Below, one piece after another: positions 44,229 through 53,321 of a DNA stretch of 64,000 bases. The position numbers and the translations under genes are program-made. The stretch spans positions 54,983 through 118,982 of the forward strand of contig CAAFOY010000051.1 of assembly GCA_900764695.1 (NCBI GenBank), in the 5' to 3' direction. The stretch is from Lachnospiraceae bacterium (GTDB lineage: Bacteria > Bacillota_A > Clostridia > Lachnospirales > Lachnospiraceae). The notes under the pieces were generated by a model. It saw only the letters and a list, made by a program, of their open reading frames with translations, was not told the DNA's origin and searched no databases. Numbering within the stretch: the first letter of the stretch is position 1; each line of letters starts with the position of its first letter.

Positions 44229-45557
44229 ATGAGATATACAAAACAAGAAATTATTAAAATTGCAGATGAAGAAGATGTTGAATTTATACGTCTTCAGTTC
44301 ACAGATTTATTTGGGACATTGAAGAATGTTGCAATAACAAGAAGTCAGTTAGAAAAAGCATTGGATAATAAATGTATGTTTGATGGTTCTTCAATTGAAG
44401 GATTTGCCAGAATCGAAGAGTCAGACATGTATTTATATCCTGATTTAGATACATTTGAAATATTACCTTTCAGACCGCATCAGGGAAAAGTTGCAAGACT
44501 TATTTGCGACGTATATAAAACAGACGGAACACCTTATGAAAGTGATCCAAGATATGTCTTAAAGAAAGTATTAAAAGAAGCAGAAGATATGGGGTATACA
44601 TTTAATGTAGGACCTGAATGCGAATTCTTTTTATTCCACACAGATGACAATGGATGTCCAACAACAATTACACATGAAAATGCAAGCTATTTTGATTTAG
44701 CACCTACAGATTTAGGTGAAAATGCAAGAAGAGATATGGTTCTTAATCTTGAGGATTTAGGATTTGAAATCGAGGCATCACATCACGAAGTAGCACCTGC
44801 ACAGCATGAAATTGATTTTAAATATGATGAAGCATTAAAGACTGCTGATAATATTATGACATTTAAGCTTACAGTAAAGACAATAGCTAAGAGACATGGA
44901 CTTTATGCATCATTTATGCCTAAGCCAAAATACGGAGTATGTGGTTCAGGAATGCATACTAATATGTCATTGTTTAAAGAAGGAAAGAATATCTTTGCAG
45001 ATGAAAATGATGAAAGAGGATTAAGTAAGGAAGCTTACAGTTTCATAGCAGGTATCATGGAACATATGAGAAGCATTTCAGCAATTACAAATCCTATCGT
45101 AAATTCATACAAGAGACTTGTACCTGGTTATGAAGCACCTACATATATTGCATGGTCAGCTACTAACAGAAGCCCACTTGTAAGAGTGCCTGCAGCAAGA
45201 GGTGTAGGTACAAGAGTTGAACTTCGTTGCCCTGACTGTGCAGCTAATCCATACTTAACATTAGCAGTATGCCTTGCAGCAGGACTTGATGGAATTAAGA
45301 GAGGATTAGTTCCGAAAGAAAGTGTACAACAGGATATTTACTCAATGACAAGTAAAGAAAGAGATGAGGCGGGAATTGAAAACCTTCCAAAGAATCTTTA
45401 TGAAGCTGTTAAGGAAATGAAGAAATCTTCATTTGTTAAGGATGTTTTAGGAAAAGAAACATTTGATAAATATGTATATGCAAAAGAATCAGAATGGATG
45501 GAATACACATCTCAGGTTACAGATTGGGAAATTAACAAATATTTAGACAGAATTTAA
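44229..45557 (+). CDS. glnA: Glutamine synthetase, type I
   Basis: A 442-residue GS-I enzyme that makes glutamine from glutamate, ammonia and ATP. Signatures visible are FDGSSIEGF, the metal-binding [27 protein letters not shown] and [13 protein letters not shown]. The length is that of the Gram-positive GSI-alpha group, which lacks the adenylylation loop and is feedback-regulated instead. GAAAGGAG precedes the ATG. An ANTAR regulator gene follows after a few bases, as in some other clostridia. Confidence 0.95.
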   Translation: MRYTKQEIIKIADEEDVEFIRLQFTDLFGTLKNVAITRSQLEKALDNKCMFDGSSIEGFARIEESDMYLYPDLDTFEILPFRPHQGKVARLICDVYKTDGTPYESDPRYVLKKVLKEAEDMGYTFNVGPECEFFLFHTDDNGCPTTITHENASYFDLAPTDLGENARRDMVLNLEDLGFEIEASHHEVAPAQHEIDFKYDEALKTADNIMTFKLTVKTIAKRHGLYASFMPKPKYGVCGSGMHTNMSLFKEGKNIFADENDERGLSKEAYSFIAGIMEHMRSISAITNPIVNSYKRLVPGYEAPTYIAWSATNRSPLVRVPAARGVGTRVELRCPDCAANPYLTLAVCLAAGLDGIKRGLVPKESVQQDIYSMTSKERDEAGIENLPKNLYEAVKEMKKSSFVKDVLGKETFDKYVYAKESEWMEYTSQVTDWEINKYLDRI

Positions 45558-45574
45558 TAACCGGAGGAATGAAC

Positions 45575-46123
45575 GTGGTTGGAATTATAGTAGCATTTCC
45601 AAAACCTGAGGACAGCCGGGCAATCAGAAGTTTGTTATCCCGAAATGGGTTTAATGTAGTGGCCAATTGTACTACGGGTGCCAGTGCAATAAACAGAGCT
45701 GACGATATTGGTGAAGGCATTATTATAACAGGATATAAACTGCCTGATATGTTATACAGTGATATTGTAGACAATGTAGGAAGCAGTTTTGAAGTGATAT
45801 TACTTGCATCAAAAAACAGACTGATGGAAGATAATACCGGGGTGGCAACTCTTGAGATGCCATTAAAGGTTAGAGATTTGATTAATTCCGTTGAAATGAT
45901 GGAAAATCAGATTTTGTCAAAAAGACATAAGACAAAGCGCAAACCGGGTACTAGGAGCCCGGAAGACCAGGCGATAATTAATCAGGCAAAAGAGGCATTA
46001 ATGACGGTACAGAATCTGACTGAAGAACAGGCACACAGATATTTGCAAAAGAACGCTATGGATAGCGGTTGCACAATGGTTGAAGTGGCAAAGATGGTTT
46101 CAGTTATGTTGTATCGCGATTAG
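45575..46123 (+). CDS. ANTAR-domain RNA-binding antiterminator, receiver without Asp
   Basis: A 182-residue protein with an N-terminal receiver-like domain and a C-terminal ANTAR domain (about residues 130-180: IINQAKEALMTVQNLTEEQA, ..MVEVAKMVSVM). ANTAR proteins bind paired hairpins in mRNA and prevent termination. In the receiver, the position of the phosphorylated Asp is Gly (TGYKLPD), so ordinary phosphorylation is unlikely and another input must act. GTG 45575 is chosen because GGAGG (45563-45567) is seven bases ahead; the in-frame ATG 45569 is one base from it. It lies downstream of glnA, and control of nitrogen assimilation is the likely role. No clear ANTAR target hairpins are visible in the glnA leader. 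Confidence 0.82.
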   Translation: MVGIIVAFPKPEDSRAIRSLLSRNGFNVVANCTTGASAINRADDIGEGIIITGYKLPDMLYSDIVDNVGSSFEVILLASKNRLMEDNTGVATLEMPLKVRDLINSVEMMENQILSKRHKTKRKPGTRSPEDQAIINQAKEALMTVQNLTEEQAHRYLQKNAMDSGCTMVEVAKMVSVMLYRD

Positions 46124-46156
46124 CATATATAAATGAACATTAGGAGGATTGAAAAA

Positions 46157-47377
46157 ATGTTTAAAATTAATGAAAATTACTTGAAACTTAGGGGAAGTTA
46201 TCTTTTCTCAACAATTGCAAAGAAAGTTGCAGCTTACCAGGAAGCACATCCTGATAAAGAATTAATCAGATTAGGAATTGGAGATGTTACATTGCCATTA
46301 GCACCGGCAGTAATTGACAGCCTTCATAAAGCAGTAGATGAAATGGCATCTGCAGAAACATTCCATGGATATGCACCTGATTTAGGATATGAATTTTTGA
46401 GAAAAGCAATTGCCGACAATGATTACAAGGCAAGAGGTGTTGAGATTGCACTTGATGAAATATTTGTAAGTGATGGTGCTAAATCAGATTCAGGTAACAT
46501 TGGAGAGATTTTCTCACAGGATAATAAGATTGCAGTATGTGATCCTGTATACCCTGTATATGTAGACACAAATGTAATGGCAGGAAGAACAGGAACTTTT
46601 CTTGAAGATGAAGAAAAATGGAGTGATGTAATTTATATGCCATGCACAGCAGAAAATAATTTTGTACCTGAACTTCCAAAAGAAGCACCAGACATCATTT
46701 ATCTTTGCTATCCAAATAACCCAACAGGTTCTACAATTACAAGATCACAGTTACAGGAATGGGTTGATTATGCAAATAAGGTTAAGGCAGTTATTATTTA
46801 TGATGCAGCATATGAAGCTTATATTTCAGAAGAAGATGTTCCACATACAATCTATGAATGTGAAGGTGCTAAAACATGTGCCATTGAATTAAGAAGCTTT
46901 TCAAAGAATGCAGGATTCACAGGAACAAGACTTGGCTTTACAGTAATTCCTAAAGAATTAAAGCAGGGCGATGTAATGTTAAACAGCCTTTGGGCAAGAA
47001 GACACGGAACAAAATTTAACGGAGCTCCATACATTATCCAGAGAGCCGGCGAAGCAGTTTACTCAGAAGCAGGAAAGAAGCAGACAGCTGAGCAGGTAGC
47101 TTATTACATGAACAATGCGAAGACAATCCGTGAAGGACTTACAGAAGCAGGTTACAAGGTATCAGGTGGTGTAAACGCACCTTATGTATGGCTTCAGGTA
47201 CCGGAAGGAATGACATCATGGGAATTCTTTGATTACTTGTTAGAAAATGCAAATGTAGTAGGAACACCTGGTTCAGGATTTGGACCAAGTGGTGAAGGAT
47301 ATTTCAGACTTACAGGATTTGGAACATATGAAAATACAGTTAAGGCTATTGAAAGAATTAAGGCTTTGAATAAATAG
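46157..47377 (+). CDS. dapL: LL-diaminopimelate aminotransferase
   Basis: A 406-residue PLP enzyme (fold type I) that forms LL-diaminopimelate from tetrahydrodipicolinate in one step, bypassing the acyl variants of the lysine/peptidoglycan pathway. DapL landmarks are [52 protein letters not shown] and the PLP lysine in [20 protein letters not shown] 46157 follows AGGAGG (46142-46147) at nine bases; the upstream ATG at 46133 is rejected. Confidence 0.93.
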   Translation: MFKINENYLKLRGSYLFSTIAKKVAAYQEAHPDKELIRLGIGDVTLPLAPAVIDSLHKAVDEMASAETFHGYAPDLGYEFLRKAIADNDYKARGVEIALDEIFVSDGAKSDSGNIGEIFSQDNKIAVCDPVYPVYVDTNVMAGRTGTFLEDEEKWSDVIYMPCTAENNFVPELPKEAPDIIYLCYPNNPTGSTITRSQLQEWVDYANKVKAVIIYDAAYEAYISEEDVPHTIYECEGAKTCAIELRSFSKNAGFTGTRLGFTVIPKELKQGDVMLNSLWARRHGTKFNGAPYIIQRAGEAVYSEAGKKQTAEQVAYYMNNAKTIREGLTEAGYKVSGGVNAPYVWLQVPEGMTSWEFFDYLLENANVVGTPGSGFGPSGEGYFRLTGFGTYENTVKAIERIKALNK

Positions 47378-47449
47378 AGGATGTATAGTAAGGTTGAAAG
47401 TATAAAACTTTAGTAAGTACAACTATAGAATAAATTGAAATAAAAATAT

Positions 47450-47546
47450 GGACTATTAATTGATAAGTTTTCTTACAGTAGGCAGGCAAAATAGTATAGC
47501 CTGAAACTTAATAAATATTATTAATTGATAGTCCTTTTATTGTTGC
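47450..47546 (+). terminator. Terminator after dapL
   Basis: GGACTATTAATT pairs with AATTGATAGTCC (one G-T pair), spanning a 65-base internal region that contains a shorter hairpin (GCAGGC / GCCTG), followed by TTTTATTG. The remaining 140 bases to the next gene are AT-rich and should hold its promoter. Confidence 0.6.
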
Positions 47547-47684
47547 TTTTGTGAAAAAAAGTGGTGAAAATAACCAAAAATACAAAAAAAGGTTGATTTT
47601 ATAAAAAGAAAATTTGTATAATGTATTTAATATAGATACGTGATAAATAGTTAGTTTATTTATTTTTGTATGGAGGGTTAAACA

Positions 47685-49181
47685 ATGGAGAGGTTTTTAG
47701 AAAATCGTAAAGATAAAGACGAAGAAGGATCAGTTATAATTCTTGTTGCAGTTCTCATGGTTGTATTTCTTGGAATGGCAGCATTAGTTGTTGATTTAGG
47801 CGCGGATTATGTGTATAAGGCAAAGATGCAGACAGCGTGTGATACTGCATCAAGAGCAGCAGCTTCAGCATTGCCGGATACTACAAAAGCTACGGAACTT
47901 GCTAAGTATTACATGAAGGAAAATGGGTTCACGGATACAAGAAATGTGCAGGTCGAATTTCAGGACTCGAATTCAAAAGTGCAGGTATATCTTAAAGAGG
48001 AAAGAAAGACAACGTTTGCAAGAGCCCTTGGTATTAAGAGTAATAAGATAAGTACGGTTGCAGTAGCTACAAAAGGTGGAACAAGCAATCCGAGAGGATT
48101 TAAATATGCAATATTTTCCGGAGATAAAGATGCAACATTGATACTTGGAGCAGTTTATAAAGTTGATGGAGCAGTGCATGCAAATGGAAAAATTTCGTCT
48201 GACCCTCAAAATGGATATGCATTTTCTTTTGAAGCTTCAAAAGGATTTGATAAATTGAATTCATCGACAACAAAGGTTGGTGTTAAAAATGGAGATAATG
48301 TAAATCTTTTAGATGTTACAACTGATGATGCTAAGAAACATATAAATTCAAATGCACGATATGAAGAAATGCCTACTTATTTAGGAGAAAACATTGAAAA
48401 GTTAATTGTAAAGCCTTCAGTTCCAGAGAACTTTGATTTGACGATAGCTGAAGTTAATAAAAAAGGAAGTGATGGTTATAAGAGCATTAAATATATAGGA
48501 AATGAGACGTGGTGGGAAGGCACTTGGTCATTTGGAAATGATTTGTTAATAGATAATAGTTCTAGAAGTGGAGACTATAAGTTGGAAGGAGGAAAACTAA
48601 TAATCAATGGAGATTTGTATATAAATGGAGATGCAAACAAAAACACTACATTATCTTTCTATTCGGGAGGAATAGAAATAAATGGAAATGTATATTGTGC
48701 TGGCAAATTAAAACTAGCCGGCTCAAAAGTACATATTAAAGGAAATGTATATTGTGTTGGAGATTTGTATTTGGAATCAGGAGATGTAAAGTTTGACTCT
48801 ACATATATATATGCAAATAGTTTTACAGCCACTAATGGTTTTGTGTTGTCAGGAGCATTGGTAACGGAAAAAGATATAAACATTACTGGTGCCATGGCAC
48901 AGATAAATAGTAGTTCTGATTCTACAATGACTATGTATTCAAAATATGGAAATATAAATGGTGGACAGGCATCATCAGAATATCACGGACTTGTATTTGC
49001 ACCAAATGGAGATATATCATGGTGTGGTAATTCTATTAAAATATATGGTAGCATTATTGGAAAAACAATTAGTGGAATACCGGCAGATGTTATTATTCAT
49101 CCATTGGATAGAGATTTAGAATATGATACAAATAATCCTAATGGTTCAGCTACGGGTAGTGGAATAATGTTAGTTAAATAA
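47685..49181 (+). CDS. TadG/Flp-pilus-like surface protein with beta-helix-like repeats
   Basis: A 498-residue exported protein. Residues about 15-65 match the TadE/TadG N-terminal region: GSVIILVAVLMVVFLGMAAL, then VDLGADYVYKAKMQTACDTA and ASRAAASAL. After about residue 270 come short glycine-rich turns repeated at 15-20-residue intervals (DLYINGDANKNTTLSFY, EINGNVYCAGKLKLAG, IKGNVYCVGDLYLESG). These resemble the beta-helical bactofilin-type fold. The architecture suggests a pilus-associated or surface adhesin role. TGGAGGG precedes ATG 47685. No tad operon adjoins. Confidence 0.72.
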   Translation: MERFLENRKDKDEEGSVIILVAVLMVVFLGMAALVVDLGADYVYKAKMQTACDTASRAAASALPDTTKATELAKYYMKENGFTDTRNVQVEFQDSNSKVQVYLKEERKTTFARALGIKSNKISTVAVATKGGTSNPRGFKYAIFSGDKDATLILGAVYKVDGAVHANGKISSDPQNGYAFSFEASKGFDKLNSSTTKVGVKNGDNVNLLDVTTDDAKKHINSNARYEEMPTYLGENIEKLIVKPSVPENFDLTIAEVNKKGSDGYKSIKYIGNETWWEGTWSFGNDLLIDNSSRSGDYKLEGGKLIINGDLYINGDANKNTTLSFYSGGIEINGNVYCAGKLKLAGSKVHIKGNVYCVGDLYLESGDVKFDSTYIYANSFTATNGFVLSGALVTEKDINITGAMAQINSSSDSTMTMYSKYGNINGGQASSEYHGLVFAPNGDISWCGNSIKIYGSIIGKTISGIPADVIIHPLDRDLEYDTNNPNGSATGSGIMLVK

Positions 49182-49206
49182 TTTAATTATGATTATAGAT
49201 AAAAAA

Positions 49207-49245
49207 ACACTTTGGCAAAACGACTTGTCAAAGTGTTATTTTTTA
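49207..49245. terminator. Bidirectional terminator
   Basis: AACACTTTGGCA pairs with TGTCAAAGTGTT (one mismatch), preceded by seven As and followed by ATTTTTT. It lies between the convergent TadG-like and Rpn-type genes. Confidence 0.8.
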
Positions 49246-49287
49246 TCATCGAAAACCTGAACTTAGAAAAAATTACACCATTCATAT

Positions 49288-50148
49288 TTAAACTCTTGTA
49301 ACCTGTTCTTCTAATTCTTTTAATTCGTCAATTGATAATGTGGGAACATATGTAGCAATTTCATCAAGGGACATTTTGCCGATTTTTATCATCCGTTCTG
49401 CAGTTTCTTTCGCAGTTGCCTTAGCAGTTTCTTTTGCAACTTCATTTCTCATATCTTCTAATATTTGTGACATAGATGCAACACCTTCTTTCTCTTCTTT
49501 GAAATATCTTGCTTTTTTTGCTAATTCTTTATAATTCATATCGTTAGGATTTGTACATGAAAAATCATGCATGAGTCTTCCAATCGCATCATTTCCCCGA
49601 TATGCTCCATTAACATATATTATATGAGAGCCATCACCAAAAAGTTTCTTTTCGCCTTCCATCACAACGTATCTGTCTATATGATATAAAGGTTGATTTC
49701 CATGCATAACATCATTTTCTGTAATGAAAATCACATAACTATCGGGCATGTTATCAGTACTCTCACCAGGCTTTAATATATGAGCGTCTAACAGGCTGCT
49801 GTTATAACGGGCTCTTTTGGAACCTGCACCTTTATTAGCTCTTTGAATTTCAATATCAAATTTTCTACCGGTACTGTCTGATGCATGCACATCTAATACA
49901 GCAGAGCGTCCTTGTAGATTTTTAAGAGGATCCTGTGTCTTTATAGACTTAATAATAATATCATCTTGGTTCAATATTATTCTAAGTATTAGTTCAACAG
50001 CTTCGAAGTTATCTTCTAAGCATACTGTCATAAAATCATCATCTATATATCGTAGAGCCTGTAGGCGTTCTAAATCTTTATTGTTTTGTAGTTGTTCACT
50101 TATGTTCAATCTTTTATTACCTTTCATTATAATTGTTCTTTTGTTCAT
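49288..50148 (-). CDS. PD-(D/E)XK nuclease family protein (Rpn/transposase-like)
   Basis: A 286-residue protein of the Rpn/PDDEXK_2 group. The nuclease core is AVLDVHASDSTGRKFDIEIQ, with the Asp of LDV and the ExQ of IEIQ; upstream LQALRYIDDDFMTVCLEDNF is the usual family start. Its C-terminal 90 residues are helical and charged (AKETAKATAKETAERMIK), as in many Rpn proteins. Rpn proteins promote RecA-independent recombination in E. coli; they often spread as single mobile genes. ATG 50148 has no good ribosome binding site, and the start could also be TTG 50154 or ATG 50127. A perfect palindrome lies 85 bases upstream. Confidence 0.78.
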   Translation of the reverse strand: MNKRTIIMKGNKRLNISEQLQNNKDLERLQALRYIDDDFMTVCLEDNFEAVELILRIILNQDDIIIKSIKTQDPLKNLQGRSAVLDVHASDSTGRKFDIEIQRANKGAGSKRARYNSSLLDAHILKPGESTDNMPDSYVIFITENDVMHGNQPLYHIDRYVVMEGEKKLFGDGSHIIYVNGAYRGNDAIGRLMHDFSCTNPNDMNYKELAKKARYFKEEKEGVASMSQILEDMRNEVAKETAKATAKETAERMIKIGKMSLDEIATYVPTLSIDELKELEEQVTRV

Positions 50149-50232
50149 TGACAACTATATAAAAATCTAAATTATGCAGAAATAATACTTTATTACGTAG
50201 ATAATTTGATTTATACCATAGTTTTCACTGAC

Positions 50233-50255
50233 TGTACACATACTGTATGTGTACA
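50233..50255. promoter_or_regulatory. 23-bp perfect palindrome ahead of the Rpn-type gene
   Basis: The 11-1-11 palindrome TGTACACATAC-T-GTATGTGTACA. On the minus strand its end TGTACA sits 17 bases from TATAAA, so it overlaps a possible -35. It is an operator-like site; the binding protein is not known. The remaining 200 bases of this gap carry only the terminator at 50366-50397. Confidence 0.65.
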
Positions 50256-50365
50256 ACTAATTATACATTACAATTTATCAAAATGTCAATAACAACAATA
50301 TGTTGCGTATTACTAGCCGGAATAATATTAAATATTAGCAGAGAAAAATAAGATTTTACATAAAA

Positions 50366-50397
50366 AGGTATTGCATTTAGTCGATGCAATACCCTTA
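50366..50397 (-). terminator. Terminator after the phosphoribosyltransferase gene
   Basis: GGTATTGCAT pairs with ATGCAATACC around a 7-base loop; on the minus strand it is followed by TTTTTATG. Confidence 0.8.
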
Positions 50398-50461
50398 AAA
50401 TATTATTACTATTCAGTTTTATATTTCGTATAGTAGTCTGACCTTTAATGCAAAGATTACA

Positions 50462-51109
50462 TTATAATTCACTATACCCATATCCATTAACGATGGCTTC
50501 AATTTTCTCATTTGCCTTGCACATAGGGCAATCATTGTGAGAGTAAATGTTGTATCCCGGAATATCATCTGCCTTAAACAGAGAATCGATGTGGTAACCG
50601 TCAACGTTATCAACGGCACTGAATATAGCGGATATACCCTGCAAAATTCCTCCGTAGTAAGAAACACATTCAATACAGTTCTTTACTGTAGTTCCGGTAC
50701 TTGCAGAAGCAAGTAATAAAAGAACATTTCTATTCTTAATTTCATGCTTAAGATTGTCTCTGAATATCATAAGGCCATTAGAATCATATTCAGGTGAAAC
50801 GACGTAAATAGTCTTGTGTGCATTCATGGATAATACTCCGGCCTTAGTAAGTTCGCTTGCTAAGAAAGCTCCAATGACCTCGCATCCGTCCATACATACG
50901 ATTGTGTCAATAGGTTTCCCCATAACGTTGTAGTAATCCTTCATTGCGACTGCAATCTGCTCAGCTTCACGTTGTCTTGTTTTCATTGTAGTCATATCAA
51001 GATAATGACTAACGTGTGAATGAGTAGTAGCAAAATGTCCCTTTATAACTTTAAGGGCAATGTTAGGATTTTTTGAAGCATAATATTTTACAATTCTTCC
51101 CTCGTCCAT
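50462..51109 (-). CDS. Phosphoribosyltransferase-like protein with degenerate PRPP loop
   Basis: A 215-residue protein with the type I phosphoribosyltransferase core. VLLLLASASTGTTVKN corresponds to the PRPP-binding loop VDDVITTGxT, but the two acidic residues are replaced by Leu and Ala while TGTT is kept. Other pieces are IDTIVCMDGCEVIGAFLASE, ..KTIYVVSPEYDSNGLMIFRD and a C-terminal CPMCKANEKIEAIVNGYGY with a CxxC. It could be a catalytically changed OPRTase or a regulator. ATG at 51109 follows GGAGG at ten bases; the frame extends to 51187 without ribosome binding site support. Confidence 0.68.
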   Translation of the reverse strand: MDEGRIVKYYASKNPNIALKVIKGHFATTHSHVSHYLDMTTMKTRQREAEQIAVAMKDYYNVMGKPIDTIVCMDGCEVIGAFLASELTKAGVLSMNAHKTIYVVSPEYDSNGLMIFRDNLKHEIKNRNVLLLLASASTGTTVKNCIECVSYYGGILQGISAIFSAVDNVDGYHIDSLFKADDIPGYNIYSHNDCPMCKANEKIEAIVNGYGYSEL

Positions 51110-51187
51110 AATGTGTCTACCTCCTTGTAGTAACAGAGCATTATGCTCTTTATTATTTATAAAATCTGAGAAATTGTTTCTACTCAA

Positions 51188-51498
51188 ATTTATTTGTCTC
51201 CGCTCAAAAATATACTAATATTATACATCACAAAGCTGACAAATGAAATAATTAAGTGTAATTTAAAGGTTAAAAATCGTTATAAATTTAGTGGAAATAT
51301 TTAAAGGAATAATAATAAAACCTGCAATATGAATAAAAATAAAGAAATTAGTGAAACTATTTGCAAGTAATACGGTGATTATGCTATATTGAAGAGTAGA
51401 TGTTTATGGTTTAATGGGGTAAGTCTGTATATTTAATATAAAAGTTAATTTATTTGAATAAAACAGATTGTTCATTATAATAACCATAACTTAAAGGA
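51188..51498. other. Leader/promoter region of gatCAB
   Basis: TTGCAA (51361-51366), 18 bases, TATATT (51385-51390) is a possible promoter. The leader has TTATGGTT (51404-51411) and its inverse AACCATAA (51482-51489), which could close a 70-base structure. No T-box motif is visible here, unlike ahead of aspS. No gene is seen in this gap. Confidence 0.45.
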
Positions 51499-51516
51499 AT
51501 GCTAGAGGAGGAAGAT

Positions 51517-51810
51517 ATGGCAAACATAATTTCAGACGAGACAATAGAGTATGTTGGAATTTTAGCAAAGCTTGAACTTTCAGATGATGAGAAAGAAAAA
51601 GCAAAGAGTGATATGGGCAGAATGCTTGATTATATTGATATGTTAAATCAGTTAGATACAAGTAATGTTGAGCCGATGAGCCACATATTCCCTGTAAACA
51701 ATGTATTTAGAGAAGACGTTGTTGTAAACGGTGATGACAGAGAAAATATTCTTGCAAATGCACCGGAGGAAAGAGGCGGAGCATTTGTTGTTCCAAAGAC
51801 AGTAGAATAA
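51517..51810 (+). CDS. gatC: Aspartyl/glutamyl-tRNA amidotransferase subunit C
   Basis: A 97-residue GatC that stabilises the A-B complex. Family blocks are IEYVGILAKLELSDDEKEKA, MLDYIDMLNQLDTSNVEPM and VFREDVV. ATG 51517 lies after GAGGAGG (51505-51511); starts from 51499 lack that spacing. It leads the gatC-gatA-gatB operon. Confidence 0.93.
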   Translation: MANIISDETIEYVGILAKLELSDDEKEKAKSDMGRMLDYIDMLNQLDTSNVEPMSHIFPVNNVFREDVVVNGDDRENILANAPEERGGAFVVPKTVE

Positions 51811-51842
51811 TTTACTTACAGCAAATGAAAGGATATAGTGTT

Positions 51843-53309
51843 ATGAATTTAATGAGTTTAACAGCCGTTGAACTTGGGAAAAAGATTAAAAGCGGCGAGG
51901 TTAAAGTTGTAGATGCGGTAAATGATGCATTTGCCCATATAGAAAAGCAGGACAAGACAATTAATAGTTTTGTCACTGTAACGAATAAAGAAGAGGCATT
52001 AAAGAAAGCTGAAGAAGTTCAGAAGTTAATTGACGAAGGAAAACTTACAGGCCCATTAGCAGGCGTGCCTGTAGCTATTAAGGATAACATGTGTACTAAA
52101 GGCATGCTTACAACATGTAGTTCTAAAATTTTAGGAAACTTTGTTCCTACTTATACAGCTACAGCAGTTGAAAATCTTGAAAAAGCAGGAGCAGTTATAA
52201 TTGGAAAGACTAACATGGATGAATTTGCTATGGGAAGTACTACAGAAACTTCTGCATATGGAGCAACAAAGAATCCTTGGAACACAGAACATGTACCGGG
52301 TGGTTCATCAGGTGGTTCATGTACAGCAGTTGCATCTGAAGAATGTTCATATGCGTTAGGTTCAGATACAGGTGGATCAATCAGACAGCCAAGTTCATTC
52401 TGTGGAGTAACAGGAATTAAACCAACATACGGAACAGTTTCACGTTATGGATTAATTGCTTATGGTTCATCATTAGACCAGATTGGACCTGTTGCTAAGG
52501 ACGTTACTGATGTAGCAACAATACTTGAAACAATTGCAAGTCATGATGAAAAAGATTCAACATCAGTTAAGAGAGATGACTACAATTTCACTGAAGCATT
52601 AGTTGATGATGTTAAAGGATTAAAGATTGGTATCCCTAAAGACTACTTTGGTGATGGATTAGATAAAGAAGTAAAAGATTCTATTTTAAATGCAGTAGAA
52701 GTTTTAAAGAGTAAAGGCGCAATCGTAGAAGAATTTGATTTAAGCCTTGTTGAATATGCAATTCCTGCATATTACGTAATTGCCAGTGCGGAAGCAAGTT
52801 CAAACCTTGAAAGATTTGACGGTGTAAAATACGGATACAGAACACAGGAATATGAAGGCCTTCATAACATGTATAAAAAGACACGTTCAGAAGGTTTTGG
52901 TGAAGAAGTTAAGCGTAGAATTATGCTTGGTTCATTCGTATTAAGCAGTGGATATTATGATGCGTACTATTTAAAAGCATTAAGAACAAAAGCTTTAATT
53001 AAAAAGGCATTTGATGAAGCATTCGCTAAATATGATGTTATCATCGCACCGGCTGCACCTACAACAGCTCCTAAGATTGGAAGCAGTCTTGCTGACCCAA
53101 TTAAGATGTATCTTGGAGATATTTATACAATATCAGTTAACTTAGCAGGTCTTCCTGGAATTACAGTTCCTTGTGGAAAGGATTCTAACGGACTTCCGAT
53201 AGGAATGCAGATTATTGGAGACTGCTTTAAGGAAAAGACAATCATAAGAGCAGCATATGCTTATGAACAGACAAGAGAATATGAGCATTGCCCATTAGTA
53301 GAAGCATAA
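51843..53309 (+). CDS. gatA: Aspartyl/glutamyl-tRNA amidotransferase subunit A
   Basis: A 488-residue amidase-signature protein that releases ammonia from glutamine. The Ser-cis-Ser-Lys triad is seen as VAIKDNM, GSDTGGSIRQPSSFCG and GGSSGGSCTAVA; IGKTNMDEFAMGSTTE and AAPTTAPK are further family motifs. ATG 51843 follows AAAGGA (51828-51833). With GatB it converts Asp-tRNA-Asn and Glu-tRNA-Gln to the amidated forms. Confidence 0.95.
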   Translation: MNLMSLTAVELGKKIKSGEVKVVDAVNDAFAHIEKQDKTINSFVTVTNKEEALKKAEEVQKLIDEGKLTGPLAGVPVAIKDNMCTKGMLTTCSSKILGNFVPTYTATAVENLEKAGAVIIGKTNMDEFAMGSTTETSAYGATKNPWNTEHVPGGSSGGSCTAVASEECSYALGSDTGGSIRQPSSFCGVTGIKPTYGTVSRYGLIAYGSSLDQIGPVAKDVTDVATILETIASHDEKDSTSVKRDDYNFTEALVDDVKGLKIGIPKDYFGDGLDKEVKDSILNAVEVLKSKGAIVEEFDLSLVEYAIPAYYVIASAEASSNLERFDGVKYGYRTQEYEGLHNMYKKTRSEGFGEEVKRRIMLGSFVLSSGYYDAYYLKALRTKALIKKAFDEAFAKYDVIIAPAAPTTAPKIGSSLADPIKMYLGDIYTISVNLAGLPGITVPCGKDSNGLPIGMQIIGDCFKEKTIIRAAYAYEQTREYEHCPLVEA

Positions 53310-53321
53310 GGAGTGAAGTAA

